Assembly: GCA_934668695.1 (NCBI GenBank)
Contig: CAKUOD010000011.1
Coordinates: 1 to 64,000, forward strand
From: an uncultured Collinsella sp.
Lineage (GTDB): Bacteria; Actinomycetota; Coriobacteriia; Coriobacteriales; Coriobacteriaceae
Direction: 5' to 3'
DNA length: 64,000 nucleotides
Shown: piece by piece, positions 1-8,839 of the stretch
How the letters are laid out: every line of letters starts with the position of its first letter
Numbering within the stretch: position 1 is the stretch's first letter
Program-made: the position numbers and the translations under genes
Notes under the pieces: generated by a model
Database searches by the model: none
Told to the model about the DNA's origin: nothing
The model's input: the letters and a program-made list of their open reading frames with translations, nothing else

Positions 1-296
1 TTGCAACCGCTATCGGCGAGTTTTGCGATGACTTCAAGCAAACCTGGAAACACGCTGATGGTGCTTTTAAAGCTGGCGGCAACTTGGCACCAGCGATCCA
101 ACGTTGCCTGCGAGTAGATCCCAAGTTTCTCAAGGGCATTCTTGCCGGGTATGCCGAGGGCAAATTCAAGCTCGTTTTGGGGGAGCGTTTTGCCGGTCTC
201 TTCTTGGACTATTTGGGCAAGCGATGACAGAACGCTTTCTTCTGTATCTGCCAATGTTCCATCAACGTCAAACACGACATGGTCGAATTGTTTCAT
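1..296 (-). CDS. HAD-family hydrolase (phosphoglycolate phosphatase-like), partial
   Basis: The gene is cut by the left window edge; 98 N-terminal residues are visible. The protein opens with the HAD motif I, VVFDVDGTLAD (residues 7-17), holding the nucleophile and acid/base aspartates. A helical cap follows, of the kind found in phosphoglycolate phosphatase and beta-phosphoglucomutase-like enzymes. The ATG at 296 is preceded by an AGAAAGGAA ribosome site. The substrate cannot be read from this fragment. It is transcribed in the same direction as the AraC regulator just upstream (356-1288), so the two may form an operon. Confidence 0.8.
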   Translation of the reverse strand, partial: MKQFDHVVFDVDGTLADTEESVLSSLAQIVQEETGKTLPQNELEFALGIPGKNALEKLGIYSQATLDRWCQVAASFKSTISVFPGLLEVIAKLADSGC

Positions 297-355
297 GGCA
301 TTCCTTTCTCTCATCTGTTTGATAGTGTGGGACAGGTGAGGTGGAAGCGCTAGCG

Positions 356-1288
356 TTATTTCTGCCCTGTAGTATCGAAATTCTGCCTCATGGCTCGATA
401 CTCAGAAGGGGTACAGCCAATTTGTTCCTTGAATACCTGCCCAAGGTGGCTCGCCGTTGCAAAGCCGCATTGGTGAGCGATCGTCTGTACCGTTCGCGTG
501 GTGTGCGTCAAGAGCGTGCAAGCGCGGGTGATGCGGTATGCGCGTAGATACGCGGCTGGGGTTGTTCCCGCGCAAGCTTTGATGGTGCGATAGCAATCTC
601 TTTCGCTGATGCCGACCGCGGATGCAATTTGGGGAACATCTATGCTGTCTGCATAGTGTGTGCGGATGTAGTCCAGAATTTCCCTGAACCGAATATCGCG
701 GCTGGTCATCAAAGAACTATTGTCCAAAGCGAATTGTGGTTCGGCTTTGGCATGGATCTGAACCCAGAGTTCTGACAGGCTATTTCGAAGCATCATCTCG
801 TTCTGCGGCTGTTGAAGATCGCGGCTGAAGGAGCTCTTCAGCAAATCGATAAAGGGCATATCGTCGGGGTTGGTGGGCGACCATTTGAGTACATCGACGC
901 CTCGACATTGCAGTAATGGATTGATGTAGCGCTTTTGAAGGCGTCCCGCGGGATCGCCGAGCATTGACGGCTGAAAGATATGCAGCATTTGAATGGCTGG
1001 CGCCGAATTGGGTGATTGCAGCGTGCTGTGCAAAACGCCGCCGTTGATAAAGCCGGCGGACCCTTCCTCAAAGCGTACGTGCTCATGAGCCGCGTGCGTT
1101 CGATAGTCAATCGCTCCCTGCTCCATGTAGAAAAGCTCAACTTCGGAATGCCAGTGCCAGGGGACGGAATTGCCCGGATAGCGAGCGAATTCTGCGCGTT
1201 CGGCAATATAGGGCCAGTCTTCGGCGGTCTCGGGAAACGCTTCCTCGCGTCCTCCGCGGTGCAATTCTATGTGATCCATGTTTCGCAT
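356..1288 (-). CDS. AraC-family transcriptional regulator with cupin sensor domain
   Basis: 310 residues. The N-terminal half (about 30-130) looks like the cupin effector-binding domain of AraC regulators, with PWHWHSEVELFYMEQG as the metal/sugar-type beta-barrel signature. The C-terminal about 100 residues carry the double helix-turn-helix, ending in the typical IAHQCGFATASHLGQVFKEQ and CTPSEYRAM signatures. It probably controls a sugar or hydrolase gene, possibly the adjacent HAD gene 60 bp downstream. No clear ribosome site precedes the ATG at 1288; an internal ATG nine bases later is an alternative start. Confidence 0.9.
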   Translation of the reverse strand: MRNMDHIELHRGGREEAFPETAEDWPYIAERAEFARYPGNSVPWHWHSEVELFYMEQGAIDYRTHAAHEHVRFEEGSAGFINGGVLHSTLQSPNSAPAIQMLHIFQPSMLGDPAGRLQKRYINPLLQCRGVDVLKWSPTNPDDMPFIDLLKSSFSRDLQQPQNEMMLRNSLSELWVQIHAKAEPQFALDNSSLMTSRDIRFREILDYIRTHYADSIDVPQIASAVGISERDCYRTIKACAGTTPAAYLRAYRITRACTLLTHTTRTVQTIAHQCGFATASHLGQVFKEQIGCTPSEYRAMRQNFDTTGQK

Positions 1289-1313
1289 GGCATCAGTATA
1301 AAGCGCGATGGGT

Positions 1314-1523
1314 TTAGATTGCTCTTGCCTGTTCGGGGAACGCCTTGTCTAGGGATGCTTGGAGCTTTTCGAAGGATGCTCGTAAGTTGAGGCTCTGATC
1401 GGCTGAGCGCTTGGTTTTTGTGGTGGGGGAGTCGAGGAGACCGTTTCTCTGTGTCGGGGGGAAGGAGAAAAGGTTTGCATGTTTTAGGGATGGCTGCTGT
1501 GCTGCGTCATTGGAAGAATGCAT
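1314..1523 (-). CDS. Possible small protein, 69 aa, unrecognised
   Basis: I do not recognise this product. A strong GAGGAGG sequence lies about 10 bases before the ATG at 1523. It overlaps the end of another short reading frame whose last residues are ARPVRNLLVDIEEAA, which looks coding-like. The arrangement could be the remnant of a decayed gene pair upstream of the AraC regulator. Composition is low in structure and rich in Ser/Lys/Gln. It may equally be non-coding; the surrounding 1289-1776 region has no other supported gene. Confidence 0.25.
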   Translation of the reverse strand: MHSSNDAAQQPSLKHANLFSFPPTQRNGLLDSPTTKTKRSADQSLNLRASFEKLQASLDKAFPEQARAI

Positions 1524-1776
1524 GCTTATGCGGCCTCCTCGATATCCACCAAAAGGTTGCGCACGGGGCGTGCTGCTAGGTCCCGTGCGTTGGCTGTATT
1601 ATGCCGCGGCTGCCGCAAAGAAGCGCTAAAGAAAGGCTTAACCTAGTTTGGTGTTACGATGAAACTGCAGGTCAGAGGTATTGAGTAACACTCCTGAAAG
1701 GTTTTGGGCTTAAGGGCTTTCTAAGGTTTGTGACGTGGATGTGGCGCGGACGTACGGAGCGTGTGAATGCACGCTG

Positions 1777-2766
1777 TTAGCGCTGCGGCTCTGCGGCGCG
1801 CACCTGCTCGATGACCTTTTCCATCGTGGCGTCGATGCGGTCTTTTTTGAGCTCGCATTCCCAGATGGTTATGGGTGTCCAGCCCATTTGAGTGAGTGCT
1901 GCCACGGCAGCGCGGTCGCGCTCGACGTTGCGACGGAACTTTGCCTCCCAAAACTCAACGTTGCGCTTGGGCTGGCTGGGGTTGCACTTGGGGCAGCGGT
2001 GCCAAAAGCAGCCGTTGACGAAGATGGCGATTTTGCGGCCGGGGAAGGCGATGTCGGGCTTGCCGGGAACTTTCCATTCCAAGCGATAACCCGTAAGGCC
2101 CGCTGCGCGCAGGTGTTGTCGTACGAGCAGCTCGGGCTTGGTGTTGGCGCGCTTGTTGCCCTTCATGGACTTTTTGATGGCGGCGCGCCGGCGGACCAGT
2201 TCGCGCTCGTCAGCGGAAAGGTCCGAGGTATCGATGCCGTCGAGCAGACCTGGTTTGGGGCGTTTTTTGCTACGGCGCTTAGGTGCGCGCTTGGGTTTGG
2301 TAGCGGGGTGTTCGGTCGTGGCGGCCTCGGCGTCGTTGACAGTGCCGTTGGCCTCGAGCCGGTCTTCCTTCAGCTCAATCAGGGCATCGATGAGCCCTTT
2401 GTCGGCGGGCATCCATTCCACCGTGGCAAGCGAGGTGCGCGGAATCCAGCGGATATCAAGCTGGCGGTCGTGCTTCTGGGGCTCATCGGATTCATCGGCG
2501 AGCGAGCAGTAGTAGCACTCCATGGAGAGATGGAAATCGGGGTAGTCGTACTCAACGGTGTAGAAGTCACGCAGGTTGGTGACCTTCACCTGCAGCTCTT
2601 CCATGAGCTCGCGGCGCACGGCGTCTTCGGGCGTCTCGCCGCGCATGAGCTTGCCGCCTGGGAACTCCCAAAGTCCCTGCATGTCGCCATAGCCGCGCTG
2701 CACGGCAAGCAGCTCGTCAGATCCTTCCTTGCGAATGATCCCAGCAGCAACATGAACGGTCTTCAA
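1777..2766 (-). CDS. NUDIX hydrolase fused to Vsr-type DNA mismatch endonuclease
   Basis: 329 residues, two repair-type domains in one chain. Residues 1-135 form a MutT-like NUDIX domain with the NUDIX box at 38-60 (GGKLMRGE...RRELMEEL), expected to sanitise oxidised nucleotides such as 8-oxo-dGTP. A Lys/Arg/Pro-rich linker spans about 136-188. Residues 190-320 match very-short-patch-repair endonucleases: PDIAFPGRK with the likely metal-binding Asp238, NGCFWHRCPKC (251-261), ERDRAAVAAL, and WECEL. The position of E. coli Vsr His64 is Asn251 here. Start is TTG at 2766, supported by a GGAAGGACT ribosome site. No Dcm-type methylase is in the window, although classical Vsr genes often sit next to one. 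Confidence 0.85.
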   Translation of the reverse strand: MKTVHVAAGIIRKEGSDELLAVQRGYGDMQGLWEFPGGKLMRGETPEDAVRRELMEELQVKVTNLRDFYTVEYDYPDFHLSMECYYCSLADESDEPQKHDRQLDIRWIPRTSLATVEWMPADKGLIDALIELKEDRLEANGTVNDAEAATTEHPATKPKRAPKRRSKKRPKPGLLDGIDTSDLSADERELVRRRAAIKKSMKGNKRANTKPELLVRQHLRAAGLTGYRLEWKVPGKPDIAFPGRKIAIFVNGCFWHRCPKCNPSQPKRNVEFWEAKFRRNVERDRAAVAALTQMGWTPITIWECELKKDRIDATMEKVIEQVRAAEPQR

Positions 2767-2811
2767 CAGGAGTCCTTCCTCAACATCAACACGTGACAGG
2801 GCAGCTAATTT

Positions 2812-2923
2812 GGGTAGTCTTTTTGGGACGGGGCTTTTTTAGCTGCCCTATGCCAAATGCGGCCTCATGCTTCGAAGGTTTCGGATGGGTAGCTAAAAAA
2901 GCCCCGTCCCAAAAAGACTACCC
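2812..2923. repeat. Long near-perfect inverted repeat (37-nt arms)
   Basis: Arms 2812-2848 and 2887-2923 are complementary at 36 of 37 positions, with a 38-base spacer. It lies between the divergent NUDIX-Vsr gene and the ABC transporter, so it is upstream of both. Each arm contains GGGACGGGGC and a T-run (or A-run), so transcripts from either strand could fold into a terminator-like hairpin. It lacks the internal-loop motif of the elements at 35048, 39279, 44735 and 55775. Confidence 0.85.
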
Positions 2924-3031
2924 TGTGTTTCCTTACACAACGGTAAGGCAAGCGTAAGCCATATCGATGGTAGCCGACTCGTCTTCTTGCGACTATAGAT
3001 GCCGTAGACTAATCGCAAGAAAGGACTCGGT

Positions 3032-3817
3032 ATGCAAACCACGCACATGGCGACCCCGGTACTGGAGGTCGCGCATCTCGAAAAGGTATATGGAGCGCTG
3101 GGCAATGTGACCCGCGCGCTCAACGACGTCAGCTTTACCGTCAACCGCGGCGAATTCGTTGGCATCATGGGCGCCTCGGGCTCGGGCAAGTCGACGTTGC
3201 TCAACTGCGTTTCGACCATCGATAGCGCCACGAGCGGCACCATCCGCATCAACGGCCAGGACGTGACGCGCATGAAGCAGGCCAAGCTTTCGCAGTTCCG
3301 CCGCGAGGAGCTCGGCTTTATCTTCCAGGATTCCAACCTGCTCGATACGCTCACGGCACGCGAGAACATCGCCCTGCCGCTCACCATCGCCCGTGTGAAT
3401 TCGGCCGAAATCTCGACCCGCGTGCAGGACGTGGCCGCGCGTCTGTCCGTGAGCCAGGTGCTCGACAAATATCCCTACCAAATGTCCGGCGGCCAGCAGC
3501 AGCGCGTCGCCGCCTGCCGCGCGCTCGTTACCGACCCCACCATGATCATGGCCGACGAGCCCACCGGCGCCCTCGATTCCAAGAGCGCCCGTCTGCTGCT
3601 CGAGAGCCTGGAGGCCCTCAACCGCCGCCTGCGCGCCACCGTGCTCATGGTCACGCACGACAGCTTTGCCGCCAGCTATACGAGCCGCGTGCTGTTTATC
3701 CGCGACGGCAAGATCTTCACCGAGTTGCGCCGCGGCGACACCGACCGCCGCGAGTTCTTCGACCGCATTATGGAGGTCGTTGCCATGATGGGCGGTGAGG
3801 GCTCCGATGCTCTGTAA
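3032..3817 (+). CDS. ABC transporter ATP-binding protein, BceA/SalX type
   Basis: 261 residues. Contains Walker [10 protein letters not shown] (about 49-57), the Q-loop FIFQDSN, signature MSGGQQQR, Walker [13 protein letters not shown] and an H-loop VTHD. This is the MacB/BceA class that pairs with large FtsX-type permeases and typically handles antimicrobial peptides or envelope stress. An AAGAAAGGA ribosome site precedes the ATG at 3032. The end overlaps the start of the permease gene, indicating translational coupling. No two-component system is adjacent, unlike classical bce loci. Confidence 0.93.
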   Translation: MQTTHMATPVLEVAHLEKVYGALGNVTRALNDVSFTVNRGEFVGIMGASGSGKSTLLNCVSTIDSATSGTIRINGQDVTRMKQAKLSQFRREELGFIFQDSNLLDTLTARENIALPLTIARVNSAEISTRVQDVAARLSVSQVLDKYPYQMSGGQQQRVAACRALVTDPTMIMADEPTGALDSKSARLLLESLEALNRRLRATVLMVTHDSFAASYTSRVLFIRDGKIFTELRRGDTDRREFFDRIMEVVAMMGGEGSDAL

Positions 3818-6008
3818 ACTCGCTTGGGGCAACGTCCGCCGCGCCGGCCGCGACTACCTCGTCTACCTGCTGACGCTTACCCTGGGCGTCACCGTTTTCT
3901 ATGCCTTCAACACCGTCTCGATGCAGGTCGACATCGCCGGAATCGATGAAGAGGGCTTGGCGCAGGTTATGGGCAGCATGCTCGGCTACCTGACGTACTT
4001 TTTAGCCGGTGTCATGGCCTTTTTGATGGTGTACGCCAATAACTTCATCATGAAACGCCGCAAGAAGGAGTTTGGCCTGTACCAGGTGCTCGGCATGGGG
4101 CGCGGGCGCGTCGCCACGATTATGGCGCTCGAGACCGTGATCGTTTCGGTCGGCGCCTTTGTCGCCGGCCTTGTGCTGGGCGTGGGGCTCTCCCAGCTCA
4201 TGACGTTCTTTACGGCCTCGCTCTTTAAGACGCAGATCGCCAATTTCCACTTCTTTTTCTCGGTGCACGCGTTCAACCTGACCCTTGCCTGCATGCTCGT
4301 GATGTTCGTACTCACGTTACTGCTGAACCTGCGCGCCGTTCGTCGCACTAAGCTCATCGAGCTTATGGGTGCCGAGCGTCGCAACGAGAGCATCAAGACG
4401 CGCAACCCCTGGATCGCGATTGCCATCTTTGCCGTGGGCGTGGTGCTTGTGGGCGTGGCCTATTACCGTCTGCTACGTGATGGGTTCCCGCTAACCGCGA
4501 CGGACAGCAAGCTGCAAGAGGCCATGAACCAGTTTGGCATTACGACCGCTATGGTTACAGTGGGCACCTTTGCCCTGTTCTGGGGACTCTCGGGCATGCT
4601 CATCAAGCTGCTGCAGAGCCTGCGCGGCGTGTATTGGCGCGGCCTCAACATGTTTACCGTGCGCCAGCTTGCGGCCAAGGTCAACACGGTGTGCTTTTCG
4701 ATGGGCGTCATCGCGATGATTCTGTTTTTGGCCATTACCTCGGTGACCTGCGGTATGTCGATTGCCAACGTGATGAACGAAAACCTGGAGCGCTATAACC
4801 CTGTTGACGTGTCTCAGACGTATATCTATTACACGCCCGAAACGCTCGACTACTACAAGGAGTATGTCAATCCGTCTGAGGCCGACCGCATGGTGCTGGC
4901 CGATGCAACGGTCGATTTGTACGCTGCATGGCATGGCGAGCGCAAGTCGGCGGACAACAACGACGAGACCGGCAAGAAGGTCAATATCGCCGATGTTGCC
5001 GGTGAGCATGTGCAGATCGATTCGTATCTGAGCTACCCGCTTGGCGGCTCGGGTCCCTCGGTAGTGGCGGGTGAGATGTGCAAGGCCATGGGCGAAAAGC
5101 TTCCCAAGGCGCTCGAGGGAAGCAACGCCGATGCGATGGGTCTGTTTGTGACGCCGGCGAGCCAGTACAACAAATTGCGCCAGATGATGGGCGAGGAGCC
5201 GGTGAGCATTGGCCGGGACCAGTACTTGCTTACGTGTGATATGGGCGGTGAGCTGGGCGACCTGTACACCAAATACATGGCCGGCGGCCATACCCTCACC
5301 TTGGGCGGGCATGAGCTCAAGCCCGCAACCGATAAGTCGGACGAGGACACGGCGGCCATCGCCAACTCGGCGATGGGCAGCAATCCCGGTACCGTGGTCG
5401 TAGCCGATGAGCTGCTGTCCCAGCTTAATCTGCAGCCGTATGCCAGTAATCTGCTCGTTAATTACAAACAGGGTATGGATACGACCGAGGCAGACGAGAG
5501 CATTAAATACACCTTGCTCGATAATCTGCTCGTTGACGGCAAGGAGTCGGGGTCATGGGGAGTCTTCATCACGCGTTCCGAGATGTATACGCAGGCGGCG
5601 CAGATGAACGGCATGATTAGCTATCTGGCCATCTACATTGGCTTTGTACTGGTCGTTGCGTGCGCGGCGATACTGTCGATCCAGCAGCTCTCCAATGTGG
5701 CCGACGGCAGCCGTAACTATCGTGTGCTGGCGCAGATCGGCTGTGACGACCGCCAGATTCGCCATTCGGTGATGGCGCAGCAAGCGGTATTCTTCCTGTT
5801 CCCGCTGGCAGTGGGCCTGGCGCACTCCTTTGTGGCGCTCAAGGTGATTATCGAGCTGGTGAGCATATTCGGCAGCATGAGCATCGGCGGCACCGTGGGC
5901 CTCACCTGCGCGATTTTCCTGGCGGCCTACGGCGGCTACTTCTTGGTAACGTACCTCATGAGCACCGGCATGGTACAAGCTGCCATCGCCACCCGCTATA
6001 GCGAGTAA
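3807..6008 (+). CDS. ABC transporter permease, BceB-like FtsX family
   Basis: About 733 residues from the ATG at 3807; a GTG at 3795 would add four. The N-terminus [25 protein letters not shown] is typical of BceB-type permeases. Several membrane segments in the first 330 residues are followed by a large extracytoplasmic domain (about 340-600) and a C-terminal FtsX membrane block. The partner ATPase lies immediately upstream and overlaps it. Likely role: peptide-antibiotic resistance or lipid-intermediate protection. Substrate is not deducible. Confidence 0.9.
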   Translation: MLCKLAWGNVRRAGRDYLVYLLTLTLGVTVFYAFNTVSMQVDIAGIDEEGLAQVMGSMLGYLTYFLAGVMAFLMVYANNFIMKRRKKEFGLYQVLGMGRGRVATIMALETVIVSVGAFVAGLVLGVGLSQLMTFFTASLFKTQIANFHFFFSVHAFNLTLACMLVMFVLTLLLNLRAVRRTKLIELMGAERRNESIKTRNPWIAIAIFAVGVVLVGVAYYRLLRDGFPLTATDSKLQEAMNQFGITTAMVTVGTFALFWGLSGMLIKLLQSLRGVYWRGLNMFTVRQLAAKVNTVCFSMGVIAMILFLAITSVTCGMSIANVMNENLERYNPVDVSQTYIYYTPETLDYYKEYVNPSEADRMVLADATVDLYAAWHGERKSADNNDETGKKVNIADVAGEHVQIDSYLSYPLGGSGPSVVAGEMCKAMGEKLPKALEGSNADAMGLFVTPASQYNKLRQMMGEEPVSIGRDQYLLTCDMGGELGDLYTKYMAGGHTLTLGGHELKPATDKSDEDTAAIANSAMGSNPGTVVVADELLSQLNLQPYASNLLVNYKQGMDTTEADESIKYTLLDNLLVDGKESGSWGVFITRSEMYTQAAQMNGMISYLAIYIGFVLVVACAAILSIQQLSNVADGSRNYRVLAQIGCDDRQIRHSVMAQQAVFFLFPLAVGLAHSFVALKVIIELVSIFGSMSIGGTVGLTCAIFLAAYGGYFLVTYLMSTGMVQAAIATRYSE

Positions 6009-6045
6009 CAAGCCGGTAAAACCGTCGCAAAATCAGAGGCGTATG

Positions 6046-6088
6046 ACCGCCGCGAAGGGACCAGGGGCCCTTTCGCGGCGGTATTTTG
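6046..6088 (+). terminator. Terminator after the BceAB-like genes
   Basis: Stem ACCGCCGCGAAGGG pairs with CCCTTTCGCGGCGGT (one extra base), followed by ATTTT. It starts 38 bases after the permease stop. Confidence 0.8.
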
Positions 6089-6110
6089 CCTATCCGGTGC
6101 GTCTCGGATG

Positions 6111-6231
6111 CAAGTGAGTAGACTTTTTTGAACTTGCCGAGCACATCACGACAAATGATCGATAAAACCGCAGGTCAGGGCTGTGGCGTTTTAGGACGTG
6201 CTTGACCTCCTGCTAAAAGCCTACTCACTTG
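6111..6231. repeat. Multi-stem inverted-repeat element
   Basis: Outer arms CAAGTGAGTAGACTTTT (6111-6127) and AAAAGCCTACTCACTTG (6215-6231) pair at 16 of 17 positions. Inside are further complementary pieces (GAGCAC with GTGCT, and AAAACCGCAG with CTGTGGCGTTTT), suggesting a branched or stacked fold of about 120 nt. It lies in the convergent gap between the permease and the LuxR gene. Confidence 0.6.
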
Positions 6232-6247
6232 GTTTTTCTGCTAGAAG

Positions 6248-6286
6248 ACCGCCGCGAGGGAAGGCAGCTCCCTTACGGCGGTTTTA
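6248..6286. terminator. Hairpin between convergent genes, possibly bidirectional
   Basis: ACCGCCGCGAGGGA pairs with TCCCTTACGGCGGT, followed by TTTTAA on the + strand. On the - strand it lies downstream of the LuxR gene. Confidence 0.65.
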
Positions 6287-6287
6287 A

Positions 6288-6339
6288 CGTTTGCCCAGAT
6301 AAAACCTACCTAAATAAACTTGTCCCTTTTTGGCAGGTT
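6288..6339 (-). repeat. Dispersed 50-nt palindromic repeat, copy 1
   Basis: One of seven copies in the window. Read on the - strand it begins at the LuxR stop codon: AACCTGCCAAAAAGGGACA, then an AT-rich centre, then the complementary arm and TTTTAT. Other copies: 24863, 47997, 50439, 54010, 59777 and 62046. It could serve as an intrinsic terminator for the LuxR gene. Confidence 0.75.
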
Positions 6340-7303
6340 AGCGCTTCCAAAAGTGGAGGATCAGCGTGGTGCGGTTTTGCTGCTCGGTTTTGACCAGGAT
6401 GTTGTGGATGTGGGTCTTGACGGTGCCCACGGCAAGGAATAGCTCGTCAGCGATCTCTTGGTTCGACTTGCCCAGCACAACCAAGCGCATGACTTCGGTC
6501 TCGCGGTTGGAGAGCTTGTAGGCGTTGCGATAGAAGGGCATCTGCTCTTCGATATGCCGGTCAAGATCGCTGACGTTCTTTTCCTCGGGCGCCTCCTGCA
6601 TGCGGATTGAAAGCACGTGGTAGGAGTAGATAATCAGCAGAATCGCAAAGTAGCACGCAAAGAAGTTCTCGCTGAAGTTGCGCTCGGATAGATACAGCTG
6701 CAGCCAAGAGGGCGCCAGACTCATGGGGACAATCAGAATGTTGTAGAAGTCCTCGGCAACGATGCAACCGACCAGAATAGCGCCGATAATCAGGTGCTTT
6801 CGTTGGTTGTTAACGCGTGCCTTCAGCTCAACTTTTGTACTCTTATGAGCCGTCCAAAAGATATACAGTCCCACAAAGACAAGGAATACCTGACGCATCG
6901 TGTAGTAGAGCCACTGATGCATGGGGCCGGAGGGGACAGCGACGATAATCAGCGACTCGCACAGCAAAAACGTCAAGACGGGGATAGCGAACTGCTTTTT
7001 AGAATGTTTGTCGAGCAGGTCCATGGCAATCAGCCAAATAAAAGCCTGCGAAGCGGTCGCCACTAGGGTCCGCATTACAGGCATGGTAATTGAGTAATAG
7101 TCGCTGGCCGGAAAACTCTGGTTTTGCAATGTGTATTCAAAAAAGAAGATCTCGGTCATCTCGATGGCATAGCAGATAAATACGCCGCTGCCATAGATAA
7201 AGAAGCGTCGACGAGACGAGGCGTAGGCGGCAAGCGAAAGCACTGCCGTCACAATACAGATAACCAGTATTGCCAAGGTATAGAAGAACATGAGCGTGTT
7301 CAT
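6338..7303 (-). CDS. Membrane-bound LuxR-family regulator (paralogue A)
   Basis: 321 residues. The first about 235 are hydrophobic, with roughly seven predicted membrane segments. The C-terminus (about 255-315) is a LuxR/FixJ helix-turn-helix: LSNRETEVMRLVVLGKSNQE, then GTVKTHIHNILVK. The sensor half is related to that of the regulator at 14251; both contain YLSERN followed by SEN near the end of the membrane domain. It is transcribed away from the putrescine carbamoyltransferase gene and probably regulates it, with two palindromic sites in the shared intergenic region as candidate operators. The ligand is unknown. Confidence 0.88.
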   Translation of the reverse strand: MNTLMFFYTLAILVICIVTAVLSLAAYASSRRRFFIYGSGVFICYAIEMTEIFFFEYTLQNQSFPASDYYSITMPVMRTLVATASQAFIWLIAMDLLDKHSKKQFAIPVLTFLLCESLIIVAVPSGPMHQWLYYTMRQVFLVFVGLYIFWTAHKSTKVELKARVNNQRKHLIIGAILVGCIVAEDFYNILIVPMSLAPSWLQLYLSERNFSENFFACYFAILLIIYSYHVLSIRMQEAPEEKNVSDLDRHIEEQMPFYRNAYKLSNRETEVMRLVVLGKSNQEIADELFLAVGTVKTHIHNILVKTEQQNRTTLILHFWKR

Positions 7304-7420
7304 CTGTCACCGTCCCGTCTCATTTGATCTGTGTTTGGGCCCCATATAATCCCTGGGGTATATATGCCCCAGCCGGTCGTTTCACCGCGGATTAGGCACC
7401 GATATATAGGATAGCCGCAT

Positions 7421-7510
7421 ACCGTTCACGGTTCTAGATAGTAAACCCCCTGTAAACTCTTGACCTGCGGGTTTATATTGGATTAGAGAGGGTGTAACTC
7501 CGTGAACGGT
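7421..7510. promoter_or_regulatory. Candidate operator pair upstream of the putrescine carbamoyltransferase gene
   Basis: Two near-identical palindromes, ACCGTTCACGGT (7421-7432) and CCGTGAACGGT (7500-7510), lie between the divergent LuxR and carbamoyltransferase genes, 79 bases apart. The core GTGAACGGT recurs upstream of the second agmatine deiminase (19661) and pflB (32349). A TTGACC box at 7460 lies between the palindromes and may be a -35 element. The rest of 7304-7633 shows no gene. Confidence 0.5.
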
Positions 7511-7633
7511 CTTTAATCCCGAATAAACTAGGTAAAAATTGCATACGGGTGAATGATGGTCTTGTCAACACGAGGCGTGATGTTCGAGCGCCTCATAGTA
7601 ATAGTCGGTAAGACCGGCGGAAAGGAAATCGAC

Positions 7634-8707
7634 ATGGCACTGCCTAAGGATTTCATCGACACCAACGACTTCACCAAAGAGCAGATCCTGGCTATCGAGG
7701 ATCTTGGCCTGGCAATGAAGAAGGCCATCAAGGTTGACGGCTATTATCCGCACCTGCTCCGCAACAAGAGCCTTGGCATGATCTTCCAGCAGGTCTCCAC
7801 CCGCACTCGTCTTTCCTTCGAGACCGCTATGACCGACCTCGGCGGCCATGCTCAGTTCTATGGCCCTGGCACCATCCAGCTCGGCGGTCATGAGTCCCTG
7901 GGCGACACCGCTCGCGTTATGGGCTCGCTGCTCGACATCATGATGGCTCGCGTTGACCGTCACAAGGACGTCGTCGGCCTCGCTGAGGGCTCCGCTGTGC
8001 CCGTCATCAACGGCATGTCCGAGTTCAACCATCCCACGCAGGAGATGGGCGACCTCATGACCATGCTCGAGAACCTCCCCGAGGGCAAGAAGATCGAGGA
8101 CTGCACCCTGGCCTTCATCGGCGACGCTACCCAGGTCTGCGTCTCCCTCATGTTCATCGCCTCCAAGGTCGGCATGAAGTTTGTCCAGTTTGGACCTAAG
8201 GGCCACCAGATCCCCGACGGCGGCCTGCACGTCGGCACCGTCGAGGAGCGCGCCGAGTTCGGCAAGCAGATGATGGCCATCGCCGAGGAGAACTGCAAGG
8301 TCTCCGGCGGCTCGGTCGTCATCTCCGACGACATCGAGTGCATCAAGGGCGCCGACTTCATCTACACCGACGTGTGGTATGGCCTGTACGACGAGGAGGT
8401 CTCGGGCGAGAACTACATGGACGTGTTCTATCCCAAGTATCAGGTCACCATGGACATGATGAACTTCGCCGGTCCCAACTCCAAGTTCATGCACTGCCTG
8501 CCGGCCACCCGCAACGAGGAAGTCGTCGACGAGGTCATGGACGATCCCGAGCGCTCCCTGTGCTGGGTCGAGGCCGAGAACCGCAAGCACTCCATCCGTG
8601 CTCTCCTTGCCGCCCTGGGCAAGCGCACCCCGCTCAACGACGAGGGCGTCGAGTACTCCGCCAAGGCCGAGCTCCACGCCGCTCTCGAGGCTCTCGAGCA
8701 GCTCTAA
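7634..8707 (+). CDS. ptcA: Putrescine carbamoyltransferase
   Basis: 357 residues. It converts N-carbamoylputrescine and phosphate to putrescine and carbamoyl phosphate in the agmatine deiminase pathway. Carbamoyl-phosphate-binding STRTRLSFE (about residues 52-60), HPTQE and HCLPATR motifs are present. The stretches [18 protein letters not shown] and [10 protein letters not shown] closely match enterococcal putrescine carbamoyltransferase rather than ornithine carbamoyltransferase. The start at 7634 is chosen because GGCGGAAAGGA lies before it; a frame opening at 7553 would add an unlikely extension. It is followed by the antiporter and agmatine deiminase genes on the same strand. Confidence 0.9.
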   Translation: MALPKDFIDTNDFTKEQILAIEDLGLAMKKAIKVDGYYPHLLRNKSLGMIFQQVSTRTRLSFETAMTDLGGHAQFYGPGTIQLGGHESLGDTARVMGSLLDIMMARVDRHKDVVGLAEGSAVPVINGMSEFNHPTQEMGDLMTMLENLPEGKKIEDCTLAFIGDATQVCVSLMFIASKVGMKFVQFGPKGHQIPDGGLHVGTVEERAEFGKQMMAIAEENCKVSGGSVVISDDIECIKGADFIYTDVWYGLYDEEVSGENYMDVFYPKYQVTMDMMNFAGPNSKFMHCLPATRNEEVVDEVMDDPERSLCWVEAENRKHSIRALLAALGKRTPLNDEGVEYSAKAELHAALEALEQL

Positions 8708-8708
8708 G

Positions 8709-8803
8709 CCCCAAGGCGCCTAAAAGCACGTTTGCGGGCGGCGGATGCTCGTCTCCTGTCGCCCGCTCACCGAGGCCCAAGCAATTGCCTTAGTCCTTGG
8801 GGT
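8709..8803 (+). other. Two-level hairpin after ptcA
   Basis: CCCCAAGG just after the stop pairs with CCTTGGGG at 8796-8803. Within it GCGGGCGGC pairs with GTCGCCCGC (8736-8768). It is probably a 3' end or processing structure between the carbamoyltransferase and the antiporter genes. No T-run follows. Confidence 0.45.
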
Positions 8804-8839
8804 CTCGGATCTGTCCAAGACTGAGCGAAGGAGCTCATC

